DNA of 53,156 nt, taken from NCBI RefSeq assembly GCF_029245835.1, contig NZ_JAQWOO010000085.1, positions 1 to 53,156 of the forward strand, written 5' to 3'. Origin of the DNA: Algibacter sp. (GTDB lineage Bacteria; Bacteroidota; Bacteroidia; Flavobacteriales; Flavobacteriaceae). The notes beneath the pieces are model-generated. The model was not told where the DNA came from. It saw nothing but the letters and a program-made list of their open reading frames with translations, and searched no databases. Shown here in pieces: positions 7,191-18,153 of the stretch (within the stretch, counting starts at the first letter, position 1; each line of letters opens with the position of its first letter). The position numbers were made by a program, and so were the translations under genes.

Positions 7191-8213
7191 TCAAATCTTC
7201 AACCTCGCCGAAGCCACTACATCCTGTTCAGCAAAATTACCTTCTAAATATTTTAAATAGCCTACAATAGCAATCATAGCAGCATTATCTGTCGTGAATT
7301 CAAATTTTGGGATGTAAGTCGTCCAACCAAACTTTTGTTCACCATTTTTAAGCGCTTGCCGTATTCCAGAATTAGCAGAAACACCACCACCAATAGCAAT
7401 ATGATTAATAGCTCTTTGTTTAGTAGCGAGTTTCAGTTTATCAATCAAAATACCAATAATAGTATATTGAATGGAGGCACAAATATCGTTTAGATTGTCT
7501 TCAATAAAATTCGGGTTAGCTTTAACTTCACGTTGAATAAAATAAAGTACAGCCGTTTTAAAACCAGAAAAGCTAAAATTTAAACCGTCTACTTTTGGCT
7601 TGGTGAATTTAAATGCATTAGGGTTCCCAAGCGCTGCACGTCTATCAATTTCTGGTCCAGCAGGGTAATTTAAGCCAAGAATTTTTCCGCTCTTATCAAA
7701 AGCTTCACCAACAGCATCATCAATAGTTTCGCCTATAACCGTCATATCAAAATAGTTGTCCACTTTAACGATCTGCGTATGTCCTCCAGAAATGGTCATT
7801 GCTAAAAAAGGGAAAGGGGGTTTTTCAAATCCATCTTCATCGATAAAATGCGCTAAAATATGACCCTGCATGTGGTTCACATCAATTAAAGGAATGTTTA
7901 AACCATAAGCCAAAGATTTAGCAAATGATGTACCCACCAATAAGCTCCCCATGAGTCCAGGACCTCTTGTAAATGCGATACCCTGTAATTGATTTTTAGT
8001 AACACCAGCTTTTTCTAGGGCCTGATGAACTACAGGAACAATATTTTGCTGGTGTGCTCTAGAGGCTAGTTCTGGTACAACTCCACCGTATTCTTCATGT
8101 ATTTTTTGACTAGCAACAACATTGCTTAAAATACGCCCGTTATAAATAATAGACGCAGCGGTATCATCACAAGACGACTCAATTCCAAGAATGTAAATAT
8201 TTTGTGAAGACAT
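7191..8213 (-). CDS. tsaD: tRNA N6-threonylcarbamoyladenosine transferase TsaD
   Basis: A 340-residue ASKHA-fold enzyme that transfers the threonylcarbamoyl group to A37 of ANN-decoding tRNAs, working with TsaB and TsaE. Diagnostic motifs are GIESSCDDTAASI at the N-terminus, the metal-binding HMQGH (H114, H118), FSFSGFKTAVL, GGGVSANSGIR and the C-terminal TDNAAMIA. Length is typical. It is divergent from the TamB-like gene across 8214-8392, and heads the minus-strand run down to 1967, though a 123-bp gap to the PPIase gene leaves room for another promoter. Confidence 0.97.
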   Translation of the reverse strand: MSSQNIYILGIESSCDDTAASIIYNGRILSNVVASQKIHEEYGGVVPELASRAHQQNIVPVVHQALEKAGVTKNQLQGIAFTRGPGLMGSLLVGTSFAKSLAYGLNIPLIDVNHMQGHILAHFIDEDGFEKPPFPFLAMTISGGHTQIVKVDNYFDMTVIGETIDDAVGEAFDKSGKILGLNYPAGPEIDRRAALGNPNAFKFTKPKVDGLNFSFSGFKTAVLYFIQREVKANPNFIEDNLNDICASIQYTIIGILIDKLKLATKQRAINHIAIGGGVSANSGIRQALKNGEQKFGWTTYIPKFEFTTDNAAMIAIVGYLKYLEGNFAEQDVVASARLKI

Positions 8214-8392
8214 TAATAAATTTTAGGCACAATAATTGTTAATTTTGAAAACGAATAAATATCTCAACAGTTACTTTTATTCGTAAATGCAAAAGTAGTT
8301 TATTCTTAATAAAGTTATAACTTTAAGACATCAAAAAATATCTAAAAATACTGTCAAAAATAGCAGGTATTCTGTTATTATTATTCATCATT

Positions 8393-11300
8393 TTGGTGCT
8401 GGTATTTTCTATTCCTTTTGTTCAGACAACAGTTGGAAAACGAGTTACAAAAATGTTGAATGATGATTTTAAAACCAACATCAACATCGATAGGGTGAGT
8501 TTGCAATTTAATGGCGATGTAGAAATTAAAAATATTTATATAGAAGATTATAAAAAAGACACCCTTATAAGTATTGCTGAACTAAATACATCAATTTTAA
8601 ATTTTGGAAATTTATTTCAAGGCAAGCTGGTTTTTGGAGATATCGATATTGAAAACCTCTTATTTCATATTAAAACCTATGAAGGAGCCACTGATACAAA
8701 TCTTGATATTTTTGTAGATAGATTTGAAGACGATAATCCAAGAACAGGGAAAAGTAGTTTTTTAATGTCATCTAGTGATGTTTCAATTTACAAAAGTGTT
8801 TTTATGCTTTCTAATGAAAACAAAGAAACGACCAAAGTACTTCATTTTGAAAATTTAAATATTAACGCCACCAATTTTCTAATACATGGAAGTGATGTAA
8901 GTATGCGAATAAATACTCTATCCTTTAAAGACAGTAGAGGGGTAGTTGTTAAAAATCTGATGACTGATTTTGCATATACTTTAACGGATATGACGTTTGC
9001 TAACATGCAAATAAAAACGCCTGGGTCTATTTTAAAGGGCGATTTAAAGTTTTCATATCTAAGAGAAGATTTAAAATACTTTACAGATAAGGTTCAAGTA
9101 CATGCAAGTTTTAAAGATTCCAATGTGTTGTTGGATGAGCTAAATACTTTTTATAATGAGTTTGGAGTAAACCAATCTGCAAAATTTAGTGCAGATTTAT
9201 CTGGTACATTAAATGATTTACAAACCAGTAATTTAAAGTTAAACACAAACGCTAATACTAGAGTATATGGCCATATTAATTTTAAAAACCTATTTAATAA
9301 AGAATCCGATAATTTTTACATGAATGGGAATTTCAGTAATCTATCCTCAACCTATAACGATTTAAAGGGGTTGTTGCCAAATGTTTTAGGCGATGCTATA
9401 CCATCTTCTTTCGATAGATTAGGTTATTTTACTATTATTGGAAACTCTCAAGTTACGTCTTCAAAAGTAATAGCAGATATTGAAATTGATACCGAGTTAG
9501 GTTTTGTTGATTCCAATTTAGAAATCACAAAAATTAACGATATAGATAACGCTGATTATAAAGGAAATATAATTTTTGAACAATTTGATTTTGGTATATT
9601 TTTAAACGACCCTAAAGTTGGAAGAGCATCATTAGATGTTAATGTTGATGGAAAAGGGTTCACTACTGAAACAGTAGATACCAAAGTAAAAGGTGAAATT
9701 TTTGAATTGGTTTATAATAACTACAACTACAATCGTATTAAAGTTGCAGGTAATATTCAGAATAGAATTTTTGACGGAAACCTTAATGTGAATGACAAAA
9801 ATCTTCAACTAAACTTTAGCGGTTTAGTAGATTTTTCAGAAACGATTAGGAAATACGATTTTGAAGCCATAGTCGATTATGCGGATTTAAAAGCGCTTAA
9901 TTTTATAAAGAGAGATAGCATTTCTATTTTTAAGAGTAAGGTAAATATGAACATGAATAGTAGTAGTATTGATGATGCTTTTGGTAAAATAGCGTTTAGC
10001 AATTCTATGTATAAAAATGAGAATGATTCTTATTATTTTAACACGTTTGATGTGTCTTCAAGATTCGAAAAAAACATACGTTTTGTAGAATTTAATTCTC
10101 CAGATATTATTGAAGGCGAATTAAAAGGCCGTTTCTTTTTAAAAGATTTGAAAAAATTATTTGAAAATTCAATAGGGCATATCTATACAAATTATATACC
10201 GCATGATGTTGATATCAATCAGAGTATAGACTTTAACTTTAAAATTTATAATAAAATTGTTGAAGTTATTTATCCTGAAATTGAACTTGCTAAAAATACA
10301 TTTATTAGAGGTCGAGTTGAAAGTGCGGAAGAGAACTTTAAACTTACTTTTAAATCACCTAAAATTAAATACCTAGAAAACTTTGCAAATAATATTGAAT
10401 TGCAAGTAGATAACAGCAATCCGTTATTTAATACGTTTGTTGAAATTGATAGTTTAAACACAAAATTTTATGATGTTTCAAAATTCAGTTTAATAAACGT
10501 TACTGTAAACGATACGCTTTTTATGCGATCGGAGTTTTCAGGAGGTAAGCGAAATAATGATGCCTATAACTTAAGTTTTTATCATACCATTAATAGCGAT
10601 AATGAGTCGGTAATAGGTTTCAAACAGTCTGATATTACCATTAAAAAGAACACATGGATGATTAATGAGAATCAAGATCGATTCCATAAAATATCTTTTG
10701 ATAAAAAACTCACTAAGTTTAATATAGATAAGTTTAAGATTAATCATAATAATGAAGAAATTAAACTTTCTGGTTTTCTTCGAGATTCTACACAAAAGGA
10801 TTTAAAGCTAAATTTTACTAATGTAGATTTAGCTAAAATCACACCAGATATAGATAGTTTATCACTAGCAGGAAATGTTAATGGTAAATTAGATATATTA
10901 CAAAAAAACGGAAGTTATCTTCCAAATTCGTCTATTATTATTGATGATTTTAGAGTTAATGATTTTTTACTGGGGTCCTTCGATGCCACAATATCAGGTA
11001 ATGAGTTTTTAACAGAATATGAAGTAGATGCTACAATTAAAAATGATATTACCACGGCATTTGGAGCAAAGGGAAATATATTTGTTTCTGGCAGAAAATC
11101 AACTATAGATGTTACACTAGATTTTAATGCCTTCAACTTATCGCCTTTAAATCCTTTGTTAGATGGTGTTTTATCCAATATTCGAGGAGAAGCAAATGGA
11201 GATGTTAAAGTTATTGGAGATCTAAGGAAACCTGATATAAATGGCGATTTAATAATTAAAAATGGAGGTTTAGGTATACCATATCTTAATGTAGATTATG

Positions 11301-12766
11301 ATTTTAATACCAACGCTTCAGTAACTTTAAAAAACCAAAGTTTTATTTTTAATAAGATAAGATTAACAGATACTAAGTACAATTCTATAGGCTTATTAGA
11401 TGGCTCTTTAAGTCATGTGAATTTTGCAAAATGGAGCTTAGGTTTAAATATTACTACACCGCGTTTATTAATTTTAGATACTGAAGAAGCTGAAGAATCT
11501 TTATATTATGGTACAGGTTTTATTGGAGGAAGAGCAAGTATTTTTGGACCTACCGAGCAATTAGTTATTAGTGTAGTTGGAGAAACTAAACGTGGTACCG
11601 TATTTAAAATACCTTTAAGCGATGCCGAGTCTTTTGGTGATAATTCATACATTCATTTTATAACTAAGCAAGAAAAAGAAGCAAGAAAGCAAGGCGTAGA
11701 AGTTGTTTTTGAGGAAATTAAAGGTCTTGAATTAGACTTTGATTTAGACGTTACTGAAGAAGCAGAAGTAGAACTAATTATAGATAAAAACACTGGACAT
11801 TCATTAAAAGGACGCGGGCGAGGTGGTTTATTAGTAGAAATAAACACAAATGGCAAGTTTGATATGTGGGGGGATTTTGCTGTTTTTGAAGGCGTTTATA
11901 ATTTTGCTTATGGCGGATTGGTACAAAAACAGTTTCTAGTTCAGCCAGGGGGTACTATAGCATGGGAAGGAGAACCTGCAAAGCCAATTATTGATATGCT
12001 TGCTACTTATAAAACCCAAACTAATCCTTCACCATTACTGGATAACCCCATAAATAGAAGTATTCCTGTAGAAGTTAATATAAGTTTAAGTGGTGATTTA
12101 GAGCAGTTAAACCCCATCTTTAGTTTTGAGTTTCCTAATGTAAATTCAACAATAAAATCAGAGCTTCAATACAGACTAGAGTCTCAAGAATACAAGCAGG
12201 ATCAAGCGTTATATCTCATATCCACAGGATCGTTTTCTAGAGGTATTAATGAAGTTAATTTTTCTGGTACTATTGCCGAACGTCTTAATGGTATTATCAA
12301 TGGCATTTTTACTTCAGAAGATAGTAAACTTAATGTGGGATTGAATTACGAAGCAGGACAAAACAGACCCGACTATCAAACTGATGATAGATTTGGAGTC
12401 ACTTTACAAACTCAAATTAGCGATCGTGTTTTAATTAACGGAAAAGTAGGGGTGCCAGTAGGAGGTGCCACTGAAACTGTAATAGCAGGCGATGTAGAAA
12501 TAGATTTTTTATTAAATGAAGAGGGTACCCTTACGGCAAAAGTATTTAATAGAGAAAATAGTATTAGAAACTTTGGTGAAGCTATAGGCTATACTCAAGG
12601 TATAGGACTTTCTTATAATGTAGATTTTGATACCTTTAAAGAACTTATTCAAAAACTATTTAAAAACTCAAAGGAACAACAAGCATCTGCAGCGGAATCT
12701 TCAGAGAAAAATAAAGAAAAATCTATCCCAAAATACATATCATTCAAGAAATCTTCAAAAAAATAG
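8393..12766 (+). CDS. TamB-like translocation/assembly module protein
   Basis: A very large envelope protein (1457 residues from the TTG at 8393). The long repetitive beta-rich body and the C-terminal TamB domain (about residues 1000-1430, with GGLVQKQFLVQPGGTI and PIIDMLATYKT) match the AsmA/TamB superfamily, which bridges inner and outer membranes and is tied to outer-membrane protein or lipid transport. The in-frame sequence upstream of TTG is open to a stop at 8324 and encodes the expected membrane anchor (KKYLKILSKIAGILLLLF), but contains no ATG, GTG or TTG. The true start is therefore likely upstream, perhaps ATC at 8330. The C-terminus is rich in Lys, Ser and Glu. Confidence 0.9.
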   Translation: MVLVFSIPFVQTTVGKRVTKMLNDDFKTNINIDRVSLQFNGDVEIKNIYIEDYKKDTLISIAELNTSILNFGNLFQGKLVFGDIDIENLLFHIKTYEGATDTNLDIFVDRFEDDNPRTGKSSFLMSSSDVSIYKSVFMLSNENKETTKVLHFENLNINATNFLIHGSDVSMRINTLSFKDSRGVVVKNLMTDFAYTLTDMTFANMQIKTPGSILKGDLKFSYLREDLKYFTDKVQVHASFKDSNVLLDELNTFYNEFGVNQSAKFSADLSGTLNDLQTSNLKLNTNANTRVYGHINFKNLFNKESDNFYMNGNFSNLSSTYNDLKGLLPNVLGDAIPSSFDRLGYFTIIGNSQVTSSKVIADIEIDTELGFVDSNLEITKINDIDNADYKGNIIFEQFDFGIFLNDPKVGRASLDVNVDGKGFTTETVDTKVKGEIFELVYNNYNYNRIKVAGNIQNRIFDGNLNVNDKNLQLNFSGLVDFSETIRKYDFEAIVDYADLKALNFIKRDSISIFKSKVNMNMNSSSIDDAFGKIAFSNSMYKNENDSYYFNTFDVSSRFEKNIRFVEFNSPDIIEGELKGRFFLKDLKKLFENSIGHIYTNYIPHDVDINQSIDFNFKIYNKIVEVIYPEIELAKNTFIRGRVESAEENFKLTFKSPKIKYLENFANNIELQVDNSNPLFNTFVEIDSLNTKFYDVSKFSLINVTVNDTLFMRSEFSGGKRNNDAYNLSFYHTINSDNESVIGFKQSDITIKKNTWMINENQDRFHKISFDKKLTKFNIDKFKINHNNEEIKLSGFLRDSTQKDLKLNFTNVDLAKITPDIDSLSLAGNVNGKLDILQKNGSYLPNSSIIIDDFRVNDFLLGSFDATISGNEFLTEYEVDATIKNDITTAFGAKGNIFVSGRKSTIDVTLDFNAFNLSPLNPLLDGVLSNIRGEANGDVKVIGDLRKPDINGDLIIKNGGLGIPYLNVDYDFNTNASVTLKNQSFIFNKIRLTDTKYNSIGLLDGSLSHVNFAKWSLGLNITTPRLLILDTEEAEESLYYGTGFIGGRASIFGPTEQLVISVVGETKRGTVFKIPLSDAESFGDNSYIHFITKQEKEARKQGVEVVFEEIKGLELDFDLDVTEEAEVELIIDKNTGHSLKGRGRGGLLVEINTNGKFDMWGDFAVFEGVYNFAYGGLVQKQFLVQPGGTIAWEGEPAKPIIDMLATYKTQTNPSPLLDNPINRSIPVEVNISLSGDLEQLNPIFSFEFPNVNSTIKSELQYRLESQEYKQDQALYLISTGSFSRGINEVNFSGTIAERLNGIINGIFTSEDSKLNVGLNYEAGQNRPDYQTDDRFGVTLQTQISDRVLINGKVGVPVGGATETVIAGDVEIDFLLNEEGTLTAKVFNRENSIRNFGEAIGYTQGIGLSYNVDFDTFKELIQKLFKNSKEQQASAAESSEKNKEKSIPKYISFKKSSKK

Positions 12767-12873
12767 GCGCTTTTTTACGCTGTTTTTCACATCATTAACT
12801 TTTTTTTATCAACTAAAACGTTATAGTTTTAGAACTCATATTAATTTACTTAAAATGCTATAGATATGTGCAT

Positions 12874-12904
12874 TTTGTTTAGTAATTTTACTTCATTAAA
12901 TTTG
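12874..12904 (+). promoter_or_regulatory. Bacteroidota-type promoter of pfkA
   Basis: TTTG at 12874-12877 and TAAATTTG at 12897-12904 match the -33 (TTTG) and -7 (TAnnTTTG) boxes used by the primary sigma factor of Bacteroidota, with a 19-base spacer. The second box ends only 7 bases before the pfkA ATG, implying a very short or absent 5' leader. Confidence 0.55.
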
Positions 12905-12911
12905 AAAATTA

Positions 12912-14920
<2,009 letters not shown>

Positions 14921-14938
14921 TAATTTTTTAATATATTT

Positions 14939-14980
14939 CCACAGTATTAATCGATTCTGATTAGTGCTGTGGATTTTTTG
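14939..14980 (+). terminator. Terminator of the pfkA-gapA operon
   Basis: A 14-bp stem (14939-14952 with 14959-14972, including two G-T pairs), a 6-base loop and a following ATTTTTT form a canonical intrinsic terminator just after the gapA stop. Confidence 0.85.
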
Positions 14981-15125
14981 TTAAACGCTATTTTGATTCG
15001 TTTGTAACACGAAATCAAAAAAGTAAGTTGAACAAAATCCTGGTGCATATCGGGATCTATCTTTTTAACGTTTGTATTTAAAATTATTTCGATGCAACGT
15101 TAATAACTCTTTTAATTCTAAACTT

Positions 15126-15986
15126 ATGATTTTAATTATTGATAGTGGTTCTACTAAATCAGATTGGTTGGCTGTAGATAATAACGGAAATAAATTAATG
15201 GATAAAATCCGAACAAAAGGATTGAACCCAGCTATTTTAAGCGAAAAAAAACTAACAAAAAGAATCTTAAAGAGTAAAGAATTAAAGGCCAATAAGGAAA
15301 TTGTTACACACGTATTTTTCTATGGCGCAGGCTGTGGTACAGACAATGCGGTATCACTATTAGAAAATGTTCTTGCAAGCATTTTTCCAAATGCACATAT
15401 AGAAGTTAATGAAGATACTTTGGCAGCTGTTTATGCTACCATAAATCACCCAAAAGAAGCTGCGGTAGTTTGTATTTTAGGTACAGGGTCTAACTGTAGT
15501 TATTACGATGGCGAGCAATTACATCAACGCGTTATATCGCTTGGATATTCATTAATGGATGATGCTTCTGGTAATTATTATGGTAAGCAACTCATAAGAG
15601 ATTATTATTTTAATCACATGCCAGAGAATGTTAGAATAGCCTTTGGAGCTAAATATAACCTGGAAGCCGATTTTATAAAATACAATTTATATAAACAACC
15701 TAGTCCAAATGCCTATTTAGCAAACTTTGCAGAATTCATGTTTTTGCATAAAGATTCAGAATACACTATCAATCTTATTAAAGATGGTATAAGATTATTT
15801 GCTAAAAATATGATTATGCAGTATAGAGAGGAATTAAAAACGGTTCCTGTACATTTTGCTGGATCAATAGCGTTCTTTTCTCAAAAAGAAATTAAAGAAG
15901 TTGGCGAAGAAATGGGCTTTAAAGTCGGGAATTTTGAACGTAGACCTATTGATGGTTTAGTGCCCTTTCATACTAAAAATCTGTAA
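15126..15986 (+). CDS. BadF/BadG-type N-acetylglucosamine kinase-like protein
   Basis: A 286-residue ASKHA-fold kinase. The start is the ATG at 15126, because MILIIDSGSTKSDWLAV is the phosphate-1 motif that begins this family; the frame is open to 15072. Further motifs are VCILGTGSNCSYYDG (phosphate 2), MDDASGNYYGKQLI and the C-terminal HFAGSIAFFSQKEI (adenosine motif). The family phosphorylates N-acetylglucosamine and related sugars, fitting amino-sugar or peptidoglycan recycling, though the substrate is inferred. It is followed after 3 bp by the ABC ATPase gene. Confidence 0.85.
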   Translation: MILIIDSGSTKSDWLAVDNNGNKLMDKIRTKGLNPAILSEKKLTKRILKSKELKANKEIVTHVFFYGAGCGTDNAVSLLENVLASIFPNAHIEVNEDTLAAVYATINHPKEAAVVCILGTGSNCSYYDGEQLHQRVISLGYSLMDDASGNYYGKQLIRDYYFNHMPENVRIAFGAKYNLEADFIKYNLYKQPSPNAYLANFAEFMFLHKDSEYTINLIKDGIRLFAKNMIMQYREELKTVPVHFAGSIAFFSQKEIKEVGEEMGFKVGNFERRPIDGLVPFHTKNL

Positions 15987-15989
15987 GTC

Positions 15990-17213
15990 ATGCTTATGCC
16001 TAAGCATAAAGCATTCTACATTTCTAATACCGAAAACAAAAAACAACTTCTCAAAAATATTACATCAGGGACGTGGTTTAAAGATCTAAACGCACTAAAA
16101 GGAGCTGTGTTTTCAGATTTTACGGTGAATGCCTTTATTGAAGAGGAAATACGTCACGGGCATTTTGATGTACAAACCGCAACAAAGAACAGTCTTAAAA
16201 ATTCTTCTGAAGGTGAACGCAAACGGGCTTTACTTAATCATATTTTAAAATCTCATCCAGAATATATCGTTTTAGATAATGTTTTTGATTGTTTAGATGT
16301 TGCAGCACAATCTAAAATTAAAAAAACCTTATCGCAATTAAGCAAAAACACTCAAATTATACAGATAGCATCTCGAAAACGGGATATTTTGGGTTTTATT
16401 GATAGCATCTATGTTTTAGAAGATGGCGCACCCAAATTGTTTGTCGATACTAACGAAATCCTCACTAAAAATTTCACACAAGATTTACCACAACCTTATA
16501 AAACGGAAAGGTATAAATTTACTTCGTTAATTAAACTCAATAAGGTTTCTGTGAATTATGGCGAACGTCCCATAATCCAAAATATCACTTGGGAAATAAA
16601 ACCCAGAGAGTTTTGGCAACTTATTGGTCCTAATGGTTCAGGAAAAAGTACGATACTTTCATTAATTTCTGGCGATAACCCCAAAGGCTATCTGGTCGAT
16701 ATGACCTTATTTGGTATAAAAAAGGGGAGTGGCGAAACCGTTTGGGATATTAAAAAGTATATTGGTTTTTATACCTCCGAAATGTTACGCGGTTTTAAGC
16801 GCAGAGATACAATAGAAAGTATGATTATTTCTGGTTTTGTAGATTCTGTAGGACTTTATAAATACCCAACCGATAGACAATTTAGTATTGCACGGGAGTG
16901 GTTAGAACTTTTAAATATGCTGCATATTAAAGAAAAAAGTTTTCAGTTTTTATCTAACGGTCATAAACGCTTGGTGCTCATTGCCAGAGCCATGGTAAAA
17001 CACCCGCCACTACTTATTTTAGACGAACCTACAAACGGACTTGATGATGCAGATGCCAAATTATTCTCAGAATTGGTAAACAAAATAGCCCAAGAAAGCG
17101 AAACCGCAATTATTTATGTCTCACACCGTAAAGAGGACTTTATAAAACCTGACTTTGTTTTTGAGCTCACCCCAAACCCAAAGGGCTCTGTAGGTAGACA
17201 AGTAAATGTTTAG
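15990..17213 (+). CDS. ModF-like tandem ABC ATPase with degenerate first domain
   Basis: A 407-residue soluble protein with two ABC ATPase domains, resembling E. coli ModF/PhrA. The C-terminal domain is complete: Walker A GPNGSGKST (213-221), signature FLSNGHKRLVLIARAM and Walker B LLILDEPTNGLD. The N-terminal domain has a recognisable signature (SSEGERKRALL) and Walker B (YIVLDNVFDCLD), but there is no GxxGxGK[ST] where Walker A should be. No membrane or binding subunits are nearby, so a role other than transport is possible. An alternative start lies two codons downstream. It converges on the transglutaminase gene at 17261. Confidence 0.8.
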   Translation: MLMPKHKAFYISNTENKKQLLKNITSGTWFKDLNALKGAVFSDFTVNAFIEEEIRHGHFDVQTATKNSLKNSSEGERKRALLNHILKSHPEYIVLDNVFDCLDVAAQSKIKKTLSQLSKNTQIIQIASRKRDILGFIDSIYVLEDGAPKLFVDTNEILTKNFTQDLPQPYKTERYKFTSLIKLNKVSVNYGERPIIQNITWEIKPREFWQLIGPNGSGKSTILSLISGDNPKGYLVDMTLFGIKKGSGETVWDIKKYIGFYTSEMLRGFKRRDTIESMIISGFVDSVGLYKYPTDRQFSIAREWLELLNMLHIKEKSFQFLSNGHKRLVLIARAMVKHPPLLILDEPTNGLDDADAKLFSELVNKIAQESETAIIYVSHRKEDFIKPDFVFELTPNPKGSVGRQVNV

Positions 17214-17260
17214 TAGTATTTATGTCGTTTTTAAATGGATATTTTTATTATATAATTTTC

Positions 17261-18151
17261 TTAAACCGCGGGCCTAATATCCACAGCAACTTTCATTTTG
17301 TTTTTTCCAGAGCTGTAAATAACACCTTTAAGCGGTGGAACATCGTAATAATCGCGACCATAAGCCACGATAATATGCTGGTTTTTTGGGATTTGATTAT
17401 TTGTTGGGTCAAAATCTACCCAACCAAATGTTGGGATATAAAGTGAGAACCAAGCATGGGAAGCATCGGTACCCACTAATTTTTCTTTTCCTGGAGGCGG
17501 AAGAGTTTCAATATAGCCACTTACATACCTTGCTGGTAACCCGACTGAACGCGCACAGGCAATAGCTATTTGTGCAAAATCTTGACAAACGCCTTTTTTC
17601 TTAATCATAACTTCGTGTATGGGTGTTGCCACATTAGTTACATGCGGATTAAACTCAAAATCATTAAAAATACGTTGCATCAACTCATAAGCAGCTTCAA
17701 AGATAGGCCGATTGGGTTTGAAAGATATTTCGGCGTAAGCTCTAATCTCCGCTGAAATATTTGCTATAAGGATAGATTCCAACATAAATTGTTTGACATC
17801 TAAGTTCTCTATGGTTTGAGATTTTAGTGCGACTAAGGCATCCATCAAATTAATAGCTTGTCCGTTAGTAGATTTATAAATATCAGGTACTAAGGTATGG
17901 TCTCTAAAAATTTTACTTAATGCGGTTACCTTTAGTTTTTTGTGCTGTTCTTGAATTGAAAATCGGGTTAGGGTGTTTCCGAAAAAATCATACTTTTCAG
18001 AAAACTCTGTTGGCTTAGGGCTTATAACTAATTTATAATCGACTACCGTTTGCCCCAACATATTTTTAGGTTTTATGGTAGCGATATTATGGCAGAATGT
18101 AACACCAAATTGATACTTATAAATCGTGGTATGTGATACTTGATACAACAT
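17261..18151 (-). CDS. Transglutaminase-like protein of the ATP-grasp/Alpha-E cluster
   Basis: A 296-residue cytoplasmic protein (no signal peptide) with the bacterial transglutaminase N-terminal domain (MLYQVSHTTIYKY, about 1-85) followed by a transglutaminase-like core. The catalytic triad is visible: C189 in KKGVCQDFAQ, H232 in DASHAWFSLY and D248 in DFDPTNN. Such enzymes may act as peptidases, amide hydrolases or cross-linkers. The gene starts 2 bp after the ATP-grasp gene at 18154-20715, so the two are surely cotranscribed. The substrate is unknown. Confidence 0.9.
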   Translation of the reverse strand: MLYQVSHTTIYKYQFGVTFCHNIATIKPKNMLGQTVVDYKLVISPKPTEFSEKYDFFGNTLTRFSIQEQHKKLKVTALSKIFRDHTLVPDIYKSTNGQAINLMDALVALKSQTIENLDVKQFMLESILIANISAEIRAYAEISFKPNRPIFEAAYELMQRIFNDFEFNPHVTNVATPIHEVMIKKKGVCQDFAQIAIACARSVGLPARYVSGYIETLPPPGKEKLVGTDASHAWFSLYIPTFGWVDFDPTNNQIPKNQHIIVAYGRDYYDVPPLKGVIYSSGKNKMKVAVDIRPAV

Positions 18152-18153
18152 TT

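Noticed and set aside
10571-11178. Minus-strand open frames inside the TamB-like gene
   Set aside because: They are shadows of an AT-rich beta-repeat gene, with no start context and no recognisable product.
12627-12863. 78-codon plus-strand open frame overlapping the end of the TamB-like gene
   Set aside because: It is out of frame with the strongly supported TamB C-terminus and its product is low-complexity Lys/Asn/Phe with no family resemblance.
17222-17446. 74-codon plus-strand open frame between the ABC ATPase and the transglutaminase genes
   Set aside because: Most of it is antisense to the C-terminal part of the transglutaminase, whose catalytic aspartate motif is encoded there.
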